Part shown: one piece after another, positions 16,337 through 27,100 of the stretch
Position numbering within the stretch: position 1 is the first letter of the stretch
How the letters are laid out: each line of letters starts with the position of its first letter
NCBI RefSeq assembly: GCF_001514285.1
Contig: NZ_KQ949023.1
Coordinates: forward strand, 1-64,000
Direction of reading: 5' to 3'
DNA length: 64,000 nucleotides
Source of the DNA: Streptomyces sp. DSM 15324
GTDB taxonomy: Bacteria > Actinomycetota > Actinomycetes > Streptomycetales > Streptomycetaceae
Position numbers and translations under genes: made by a program
The notes under the pieces: generated by a model
Database searches by the model: none
Told to the model about the DNA's origin: nothing
What the model saw: only the letters and a program-made list of their open reading frames with translations

Positions 16337-16918
16337 CTACGGCGTGTGCCGGGCCGGTGGCGGCAGGTAGGGGGCGGCCGAGGGCAGGCCGAGGTCGCAG
16401 GGGAGGAGGGAGCCGACCCAGCAGTCGCGTCGTACGCCTTTGTTGTTGAGGGCCGAGCGGAGGGTGCCCTCCAGGGTGAAGCCGGCGGCGCGGGCGACCG
16501 CGCGGGAGGCCTGGTTGCCGACTTCGGCGCGCCATTCGACGCGGTCGACGGCGAGGTGGGTGAAGGCCCAGCGGGTGGCGGCGCGGGCGGCCTCGGTGGT
16601 GTAGCCCTGGCCGCGGTGTTCCTTGGCGGTCCAGAAGCCGATCTCGGCGGTGCCGAGGGAGCGCATGGTGAGGCCGAGCATTCCGGTGAGGGTTCCGTCG
16701 GGGAGGAACACGCCGAAGGTGTACATGGAGGCGTCGGCCCAGCCGTCGGGGGCGACCTGTTCGGTGAAGCTGTGGGCGTGTTCGGGGAGGTAGGGGGAGG
16801 GGAGGGTGGTCCAGCGCTGGATGTCGGGGTCCTGGGCGGCGGCGAGGACGGCGTCGGTGTCCTGGGCGCCGACGGGGCGCAGCACCAGGCGGTCGGTTGT
16901 GAGGGTGACGGGCTCCAT
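16337..16918 (-). CDS. GNAT family N-acetyltransferase (RimJ/RimL-like)
   Basis: A 193-aa acetyltransferase. The N-terminal MEPVTLTTDRLVLRPVGAQD is typical of the Acetyltransf_3 group, the acetyl-CoA loop is EHRGQGYTTEAARAATRWAF, and the C-terminal core contains VEWRAEVGNQASRAVARAAGFTLEGTLR. Such enzymes acetylate ribosomal protein N-termini or small molecules; the substrate here is unknown. ATG 16918 was chosen over an upstream extension to 17050 that looks non-coding. Confidence 0.87.
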   Translation of the reverse strand: MEPVTLTTDRLVLRPVGAQDTDAVLAAAQDPDIQRWTTLPSPYLPEHAHSFTEQVAPDGWADASMYTFGVFLPDGTLTGMLGLTMRSLGTAEIGFWTAKEHRGQGYTTEAARAATRWAFTHLAVDRVEWRAEVGNQASRAVARAAGFTLEGTLRSALNNKGVRRDCWVGSLLPCDLGLPSAAPYLPPPARHTP

Positions 16919-17265
16919 CGGGAGATTGTGGTGGGCTCCGGTGGGCGGGCGCCATCGGTTTGCGGGGGGTGTGCCCCTGCCGCGCGGTCGATGACCCCTT
17001 CCCGGCCGGGGCGGTCGTGCCGGTTGTGCGGGGCGTGAGCGGGTGATCACGATTCGCGCAATTCATGGGCGGGGGGCGGCACCATCGGCGGGGGCCGGAC
17101 GTTGTCCCGTTTGAAGAAGATTTTGGCGCGTGTGCGCGACAGTGTGCGGTCCTCGTCATGGCGGGCCTCCCGGCGTGGCGGGGTCCTCGCATACGATGGC
17201 CGTTGCTCAGTGAGTCAAATGGAAACCGACCGTGCCAGGCCCGACCGGCAAGGAGACCAACCCCC
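16919..17265. promoter_or_regulatory. secA upstream region (347 bp)
   Basis: No gene is seen between the divergent GNAT and secA. A TACGAT box at 17192-17197 is a candidate -10 for secA; I found no convincing -35 at the right spacing. The ribosome site AAGGAGACC (17250-17258) precedes the GTG start. Confidence 0.35.
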
Positions 17266-20109
<2,844 letters not shown>

Positions 20110-20124
20110 CCGTCAGTCGTGATG

Positions 20125-20156
20125 AGGGCCGGGTCGCCTCGGGTGACCCGGCCCTT
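20125..20156 (+). terminator. Terminator after secA
   Basis: AGGGCCGGGTC and GACCCGGCCCT form an 11-bp stem with a 10-nt loop (20125-20156, including TT). It lies 15 nt after the secA stop, before a convergent gene. Confidence 0.8.
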
Positions 20157-20196
20157 TCGCGTGTCCGCGGCCCCGGGGGGCGTTCTCGGGTGGGGC

Positions 20197-20856
20197 TCAG
20201 TCGTCCTGGTCGCGGGGCCTGCGGGGGCCGTCGAGTTCGACGGCGGTGCAGCGCCAGCGGTGGTCGGTGCCGAGTTCCAGGCGGAAGGCCATGGCGCGCA
20301 GTCGGTCACCGGTGCCGATGCGGGCGAAGGCCTCGATGGCGCCGGGGCGGGGGACGTAGTAGCCGATGTCGCGGACGGTCGGGCCGGCGCCGCGGGTGGT
20401 GCGCAGGGGGCCGCGTTCGGCGAGGTGGGAGAGGTCGTCGTAGGCGCTGCCGAGGGTGTGGCGGAGCATCGAGTGGACGGGGCGTCGGCCGCTGAGGACC
20501 GCGAGGAGGCGGTCGGCGAAGAGATCGGTGGGGCGGGGCTGTGGCGGGGCGGGAGAGGGGCGCTGGGGGCTCGGGGCGGGCGCGGTGGCTGCGGGGGCCG
20601 GGCGGCGGGTCGCGGGGGCGTGGGCCTGGCGGGTGCGGGGTGGGGTGCCCGCGGGGCGGCGGGGGTCGCGGCGGCCCGGTGGGCGGGTGCCGGCGGTGGC
20701 GGGTGCGGTGGCGGGTGGGCGGGTGCCGGCTGGTGCGGGTGCCGCTGTGCCCGCCCGTGCCGCCCCGGTGGCGCGGCTGCCCGCTGTTTCGCCGGTGACA
20801 GGTGCGGGGGCGGTTCGGGGGGCAGGGGCGTGCTTCCTCGTCATGACCTTGTTCAT
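20197..20856 (-). CDS. Rv3235-family protein
   Basis: A 219-aa protein. The first 115 residues are Ala/Pro/Arg/Thr-rich and likely disordered. The C-terminal 100 residues are the conserved Rv3235 domain: LFADRLLAVLSGRRPVHSMLRHTLGSAYDDLSHLA through RAMAFRLELGTDHRWRCTAVEL. These proteins usually sit next to secA in actinobacteria; function is unknown. ATG 20856 is preceded by GGGGA; a second ATG at 20844 is possible. It is convergent with secA across the terminator. Confidence 0.82.
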   Translation of the reverse strand: MNKVMTRKHAPAPRTAPAPVTGETAGSRATGAARAGTAAPAPAGTRPPATAPATAGTRPPGRRDPRRPAGTPPRTRQAHAPATRRPAPAATAPAPSPQRPSPAPPQPRPTDLFADRLLAVLSGRRPVHSMLRHTLGSAYDDLSHLAERGPLRTTRGAGPTVRDIGYYVPRPGAIEAFARIGTGDRLRAMAFRLELGTDHRWRCTAVELDGPRRPRDQDD

Positions 20857-21183
20857 CGTGTCCCCGTCGGATCGACTTGATGGGTGGGCGGCCCCGACCT
20901 TCTACCGATCGGTAACTTGCCGTTGCCGATCTTGTACGTGGTTGCGCTGTGTGAGGGCAAGGGGGCGGAGGGTAGTGGCGAGGATGGCGGGCGGTTCACC
21001 TATCAGGGTGGTCGAGGCAGGGGAAAGCCCCGGTGGGGGCGGTGTGCAGGGTGAATTCCGGGGCGTGGGGTGGACGCTGCGGCGTCTGCGGGGAGGGGCC
21101 CGAAAGGGGACGGCCGCACGTATCCTGAAGGCCTCCGGGCCGAGCGCCCGGGCCGAATCCGACGACGAAAAGAGCGGCCTGCC
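20857..21183. promoter_or_regulatory. Divergent intergenic region with a 12-bp palindrome
   Basis: This 327-bp gap between two divergent genes holds no recognisable gene. A perfect palindrome TACCGATCGGTA lies at 20903-20914 and resembles operators of TetR-type regulators. It is 47 bp before the Rv3235-family start and 270 bp before the DUF6912-like start, so it more likely affects the former. Confidence 0.4.
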
Positions 21184-21699
21184 ATGCGCGTCTACGTCCC
21201 CCTGACCCTCCCCGGCCTCGCCGAGGCGCACAAGACGGGGGAGCTGGGGTCCGGGCCGCTCGTCGCCTACGCCGTCACGCCCGCGTTGCGCGAGTGGTAT
21301 CTCTCCGACGACATCGAGGAACTGGAGTACGCGGCGCTGAGCCGGGCCGCCCTCGCCTCGCTGCGGCTGCTCGCGGCGGACGGGGGCGCGCCGCGCCGCA
21401 GGGTCGTGGTCGCCGTCGACGTACCCGACCGCGCGACCGGGGTGGACCCCGACCGGGGGCTGGACCCGGCGGCGCTCGGCGAGGTGCGGGTGTCGGGGGT
21501 CGTGACGCTGGCGAAGGCGGCCTCGGTGCACGTCGACGCCGGGGACGCGGAGGCGGACGTGGCCGCGGCGGCGGAGGCGCTCGCCGCGGCGGACGGCGGG
21601 GACGACGACGCGCAGTTCGTGGTGGACGGCGCCGAGGACCACGAGCTGCTGTGGTTCGCCACGCAGGAGATCCCGAACCTGGTCGGCGCGGGCGGCTGA
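21184..21699 (+). CDS. DUF6912-like conserved hypothetical protein
   Basis: A 171-aa acidic, Ala-rich protein that I recognise only as a conserved actinobacterial hypothetical (N-terminus MRVYVPLTLPGLAEAHKTGEL, C-terminus DHELLWFATQEIPNLV). It has no signal peptide, membrane helix or catalytic motif. The ATG at 21184 was chosen over a GTG at 21070 because the conserved sequence begins here. It ends 47 bp before a HAD phosphatase and may be cotranscribed with it. Confidence 0.8.
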   Translation: MRVYVPLTLPGLAEAHKTGELGSGPLVAYAVTPALREWYLSDDIEELEYAALSRAALASLRLLAADGGAPRRRVVVAVDVPDRATGVDPDRGLDPAALGEVRVSGVVTLAKAASVHVDAGDAEADVAAAAEALAAADGGDDDAQFVVDGAEDHELLWFATQEIPNLVGAGG

Positions 21700-21746
21700 C
21701 GGCGCCTCCGCTCTTGAGCGCCGGTGCGGGCGGGTACGTTTGCCGC

Positions 21747-22418
21747 ATGGGGAAGCAGCAGGTGGCGGCGCACATCGTCTGGGACTGGAACGGGACGCTG
21801 CTCGATGACAACGACGCGATCATAGGGGCGACGAACGCGGCGTTCGCCGAACTGGGCCTGGAGCCGCTGACGCTGGAGCGGTACCGGGCGCTGTACTGCG
21901 TGCCGGTGCCGAAGTTCTACGAGCGGCTCATGGGGCGGCTCCCGACGGACGCCGAGTGGGAGCTCATGGACGAGGTCTTCCACCGGTACTACGCGCAGCA
22001 CCGGGTGCGGTGCGGGCTCACCGACGGGGTGGTGGAACTGCTCACGGGGTGGCGTTCGGCGGGGCACAGCCAGTCGCTGCTGAGCATGTACCTGCACGAG
22101 GAACTGGTGCCTGTGGTGCGGGGTTTCGGCATCGAACCGCACTTCGTGCGCGTGGACGGCCGGGTCGGGCCGTCCGGGGGCAGCAAGGCGGAGCACATGG
22201 TGCGGCATCTGGCCGCGCTCGGGAAGTCGGTGGACCCCGCCCGGACCGTGGTGATCGGGGACGCCGCCGACGACGCGGTGGCGGCGCTCCACGCGGGGGC
22301 GCGGGCCGTGCTCTACACCGGCGGTTCGCACAGCCGGGCGAGCCTGGAGGCGGTGGGCGTTCCCGTGGTGGACACCCTCGCGGAGGCGGTGGAGGTCGCC
22401 TCACGGGCGGCCGCATGA
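21747..22418 (+). CDS. HAD superfamily hydrolase (phosphatase-like)
   Basis: A 223-aa HAD enzyme. Motif I is VWDWNGTLLDD, with W in place of the usual F and the nucleophile Asp followed by WNGT. The cap domain contains the FYERLMGRLPTDAEW region, motif II is the LSMYL segment, the motif III Lys is in GGSKAEHM, and motif IV is VVIGDAADDAVAA. This is the phosphoglycolate-phosphatase-like subgroup; the substrate is not predictable. Confidence 0.87.
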   Translation: MGKQQVAAHIVWDWNGTLLDDNDAIIGATNAAFAELGLEPLTLERYRALYCVPVPKFYERLMGRLPTDAEWELMDEVFHRYYAQHRVRCGLTDGVVELLTGWRSAGHSQSLLSMYLHEELVPVVRGFGIEPHFVRVDGRVGPSGGSKAEHMVRHLAALGKSVDPARTVVIGDAADDAVAALHAGARAVLYTGGSHSRASLEAVGVPVVDTLAEAVEVASRAAA

Positions 22419-22974
22419 CGGTCTAGCGGCCCTCGCGCTGGAGGCCGCGGCGTCCCCTGGGGGCTGGCGCCCCCCCGGCTGGCCGGCCGCCTCCCGGGAG
22501 ACCGGCGCCCCGGCTTCCTTATCCCCCCTGGGGGGGGGACCCCCGGAGGCAGGCATCCGGACGGCAGGCAGCCCAGAAGGCTGTCGCCATCGGAGGTAGC
22601 CCCCTGAGAGCAGGCGCCGCCGACTGGCTGACCACCCCCGGGAGACGGGCCCCCTTTGGGGAACCGGCGCGGCCGGAAGGTCGGCGCGGCCCGGATGCCG
22701 GCGCCCCCCCGAAGGCCGGCGCCCCCGAAGGCCGGCGCCCCCAGCCAGCTGACCGCCCCGGAAGGCCGGCGCGCCCCGGACGCCGACGCCCCCCCCGAAG
22801 GCCGGCGCCCCCGAAGGCCGGCGCCCCCAGCCAGCTGACCGCCCCGGGAGGCCGGCGCGGTCAGGATGCCGACGCCTCCCGAAGGCCGGCGTCCCCGGGA
22901 TGACGGCGCCCCTGAAGACCGGCGCCCCCAACTGACTGCCCCCCGAGCGGCCAACGCCGTACCCCCAGCCCCGG
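22419..22974. repeat. GC-rich intergenic repeat region
   Basis: A 556-bp non-coding stretch dominated by GAAGGCCGGCGCCCCC-type units. Its clearest element is an 86-bp tandem duplication: 22711-22760 recurs base-for-base at 22797-22846 and the flanks are near-identical. More degenerate copies extend to about 22950. GCCGGC/GGCGCC palindromes inside the units can form many hairpins. Open frames crossing it on both strands are low-complexity and lack ribosome sites. Confidence 0.75.
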
Positions 22975-23541
22975 TCAGCCGGCCGGAGCCTTCTCCCGGA
23001 GTATCTTCAGGAACGCCCGCATCCAGGCCGGGTGGTCGGGCCAGGCGCGGGCCGAGACGAGGGTGCCGTCGACCACCGCCTCGCTGTCCTGGAAAGTCGC
23101 GCCGGCCGACTGCATGTCGAGCTCCAGCGCGGGGTACGCCGTGACGCGCCGCCCCTGCAGGGCGTCGGACGCGGCGGTGAGCAGCGGGCCGTGGCAGATC
23201 TGGGCGACGGGTTTGTCGCCGTCGAAGAACGACTTGAGGATCTTGCGGAGTTCGGGGTCGTTGCGCAGATACTCGGGTGCGCGGCCGCCGGGGATGACGA
23301 GGGCGGCGTACTGCCCGGGGTCGACCTCGGAGAAGGCGAGGTCGGCGGGCCAGGTGTAGCCGGGTTTCTCGGTGTAGGTGTCGAAGCCGGCTTCGAAGTC
23401 GTGGACGACGAAGCGGAGCGTCTTGCGGGTGGGGGCGGCGATGTGCACCTCGTAGCCCTCTTCGCGCAGGCGCTGGTAGGGGTAGAGGACTTCCAGGGAC
23501 TCCGCCGCGTCGCCGGTGACGATGAGGATCTTCGCGGACAT
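22975..23541 (-). CDS. DJ-1/PfpI family protein
   Basis: A 188-aa cytosolic protein of the DJ-1/PfpI superfamily (class I glutamine amidotransferase-like fold). It starts MSAKILIVTGDAAESLE with GGAG in the leader (GAGAGGAGCC). The nucleophile elbow is C116-H117 in AQICHGPLLTAAS, and the conserved E of GDAAESLE sits where the family's acidic partner is expected. Members act as stress-related hydrolases, glyoxalases or deglycases; which applies here is unknown. It is isolated, between the repeat region and the gdh leader. Confidence 0.9.
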   Translation of the reverse strand: MSAKILIVTGDAAESLEVLYPYQRLREEGYEVHIAAPTRKTLRFVVHDFEAGFDTYTEKPGYTWPADLAFSEVDPGQYAALVIPGGRAPEYLRNDPELRKILKSFFDGDKPVAQICHGPLLTAASDALQGRRVTAYPALELDMQSAGATFQDSEAVVDGTLVSARAWPDHPAWMRAFLKILREKAPAG

Positions 23542-24109
23542 GGTGCGGCTCCTCTCTCGGGGGCGCTTCCCCTCTCGGGGGCGCTCCCCCCTCAGGGTCT
23601 CGCGCCCGCCGCACCGGCGTCGACCTCTCCGGTCCGCCCGAGGTGGCCGGTTTCCCGCCCGGCCCCTGTGCAGGCCCGGCCCCTGTGCAGAACGTCAAAG
23701 TTCTGCCCCTGGTTTTGTACACATACGGCTCATGACGGGTCCCCGGTGAGGAGCGATAGCCTTAGTGGCGTGATCAGCGCGATAGTTCGCGGGGGTTCTG
23801 TTGCCCCTGCCCTGCGCCCGGCATGTGCGGACCATCTCCGCGGCCGGGCGGCGGACGCTGGTTCTTGCGGGCGGGACAGGGGCGTATGGGGCCCCGGGAC
23901 GCCGTACCCACACGCGGAAGGCGCGACGCGGAGAGCAGCGTCACACCTCGCGGTGGTGTCGAGAATGGCCGATAACCCCCCGCTCATCTCATCTTGCGGC
24001 ATAGCGTCGGAGCAGACCGGAGACCCCGGGCCGTGGCGGCGAGCCGCAAGGGGGGAGACCGTACTTCCTTCTACGTCACGCAACGGCGCGCGACAGGAGT
24101 CAGAGGACA
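23542..24109. promoter_or_regulatory. Upstream region of NAD-glutamate dehydrogenase (568 bp)
   Basis: I see no gene that can be supported; frames here are short or shadow-like. The region separates two divergent genes and must contain their promoters. The gdh ribosome site AGAGGACA lies immediately before ATG 24110. No riboswitch or clear promoter was recognised. Confidence 0.4.
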
Positions 24110-27100
24110 ATGCAGACCAAGCTGGACGAAGCCAAGGCCGAGCTGCTCGAGAGGGCGGCGCGGGTCGCTGAGAACAGCCCGGTCGGGGGGTACCTACCGA
24201 CTGGGACGACGAGCGAGGGCACGCCAGGAGCTCCGGGCACCCCGGACCACGACGCCCTGCTCGCGTTCCTCCAGCGCTACTACCTGCACACCGCCCCGGA
24301 GGACCTCAAGGACCGCGACCCGGTCGACGTCTTCGGAGCCGCCCTCTCCCACTACCGGCTCGCCGAGAACCGGCCGCAGGGAACCGCCAACGTCCGGGTC
24401 CACACCCCGACGGTCGAGGAGAACGGCTGGACCTGCAGCCACTCCGTCGTCGAGGTCGTCACCGACGACATGCCCTTCCTCGTCGACTCCGTCACCAACG
24501 AGCTGACCCGGCAGGGACGCGGCATCCACCTCGTCGTGCATCCGCAGGTCGTGGTGCGGCGCGATGTGACCGGCAGGCTCATCGAGGTGATGGGCGGCGG
24601 GCACGCCGGTGTGCTCCCGCACGACGCGCACGTCGAGTCGTGGATCCACGTCGAGATGGACCGCGAGACCGACCGCGCCGACCTCAAGCAGGTCACCGCC
24701 GATCTGCTGCGGGTGCTCTCCGACGTCCGGGAGGCCGTCGAGGACTGGGAGAAGATGCGGGACTCGGCGCTGCGGATCGCCGACGGTCTCACCGACGAGC
24801 ACACGCCCGGCGATCTGTCCCCCGCCGACGTCGAGGAGGCGCGTGAGCTGCTGCGCTGGCTCGCCGCCGACCACTTCACCTTCCTCGGCTACCGCGAGTA
24901 CCAGCTGCGCGGGGACGACTCCCTCGCGGCCGTGCCCGGCACCGGGCTCGGCATCCTGCGCGCCGATCCGCAGCACGCCGGTGAGGACGCGCACCCGGTC
25001 AGCCCGTCGTTCGAGCGGCTGCCGGCCGACGCCCGCGCGAAGGCCCGCGAGCACAAGCTGCTCGTGCTGACCAAGGCCAACAGCCGGGCCACCGTGCACC
25101 GGCCGTCGTACCTCGACTACGTCGGGGTGAAGAAGTTCGACGCCGAGGGCAATGTCGTCGGCGAGCGCCGCTTCCTCGGACTGTTCTCCTCCGCCGCCTA
25201 CACCGAGTCCGTGCTGCGGGTCCCCGTCGTGCGCCGCAAGGTCGACGCGGTCCTGACCGGCGCCGGGTTCTCGCCCAACAGCCACGACGGGCGCGACCTG
25301 CTCCAGATCATGGAGACGTATCCGCGCGACGAGCTGTTCCAGACGCCGGTCGACGAGCTGCGCTCCATCGTCACCTCGGTGCTGTACCTCCAGGAGCGCC
25401 GCCGGCTGCGGCTCTACCTGCGCCAGGACGAGTACGGGCGCTACTACTCGGCGCTCGTCTACCTGCCCCGCGACCGCTACACCACCGGGGTACGGCTGCG
25501 GATCATCGACATCCTGAAGGAGGAGCTCGCCGGGACCAGCGTCGACTTCACCGCCTGGAACACCGAGTCGATCCTGTCCCGGCTGCACTTCGTCGTCCGG
25601 GTCGCGCCGGGCACCGAGCTGCCGGAGCTGTCGGAGTCCGACAAGGACCGCATCGAGGCGCGTCTCGTCGAGGCCGCCCGGTCCTGGGCGGACGCGTTCG
25701 CCGAGGCGCTCACCGCGGAGCTCGGCGAGGAGCGGGCCGCCGAGCTGCTGCGCCGCTACAACAACGCCTTCACCGAGGGCTACAAGGCCGACCACACCCC
25801 GCGCGCCGCGGTCGCCGACCTCGTCCACCTCGAACGGCTCACCGAGGAGCAGAATTTCTCGCTCAGCCTGTACGAGCCGGTCGGCGCCGCGCCCGACGAG
25901 CGCCGCTTCAAGATCTACCGCAAGGGCGACGCGATCTCCCTGTCGGCGGTGCTCCCGGTGCTGAACCGGCTCGGTGTCGAGGTCATCGACGAGCGGCCGT
26001 ACGAACTGCGCTGCTCGGACCGGTCGGTGGCGTGGATCTACGACTTCGGGCTGCGCATCCCCAAGGCGCTGGGCGGCGGCAGCACCGATCTGCTCGGCGA
26101 CGACGGGCGCGAGCGGTTCCAGGAGGCGTTCGCGGCGACCTGGACCGGCCGTGCGGAGAACGACGGGTTCAACGCGCTGGTGCTGGGCGCCGGGCTGAGC
26201 TGGCGCCAGGCGATGGTGCTGCGCGCCTACGCCAAGTACCTGCGGCAGGCGGGGTCCACGTTCAGCCAGGACTACATGGAGGACACCCTCCGTACGAACG
26301 TCCACACCACCCGGCTGCTCGTCTCCCTGTTCGAGGCGCGGATGTCGCCGGGGCGGCAGCGGGCCGGGCTGGAGATCGTCGACGCGCTCCTCGAGGAGCT
26401 CGACGCCGCGCTCGACCAGGTGGCCTCCCTCGACGAGGACCGGATCCTGAGGTCCTTCCTCACCGTCATCAAGGCGACCCTGCGCACCAACTTCTTCCAG
26501 AGCAGCGCGGACGGCACGCCGCACGCGTACGTGTCGATGAAGTTCGACCCGCAGGCCATCCCGGACCTCCCGGCGCCGCGGCCGGCGTTCGAGATCTGGG
26601 TGTACTCGCCGCGGGTGGAGGGTGTGCACCTCAGGTTCGGGAAGGTGGCGCGCGGCGGTCTGCGCTGGTCGGACCGCAGGGAGGACTTCCGCACGGAGAT
26701 CCTCGGCCTGGTCAAGGCGCAGATGGTGAAGAACACCGTCATCGTGCCGGTGGGCGCCAAGGGCGGCTTCGTCGCCAAGCAGCTGCCCGACCCGGCCGTG
26801 GACCGCGACGCGTGGCTCGCCGAGGGCATCGCCAGCTACCGCACGTTCATCTCGGCGCTCCTCGACATCACGGACAACATGGTCGCCGGTGAGGTCGTGC
26901 CGCCGTCCGACGTCGTGCGGCACGACGAGGACGACACGTACCTGGTGGTCGCGGCCGACAAGGGCACGGCGACGTTCTCCGACATCGCCAACGACGTCGC
27001 CGGAGCGTACGGCTTCTGGCTCGGGGACGCCTTCGCCTCCGGCGGCTCGGCCGGCTACGACCACAAGGCGATGGGCATCACCGCCCGCGGCGCCTGGGAG

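Noticed and set aside
22690..22860. CRISPR-like repeat array
   Set aside because: Units are tandem without unique spacers and no cas gene is near.
22313..23722. 469-aa minus-strand open frame across the DJ-1 gene and repeat region
   Set aside because: It is out of frame with the DJ-1/PfpI gene and becomes low-complexity Gly/Ala/Arg repeats.
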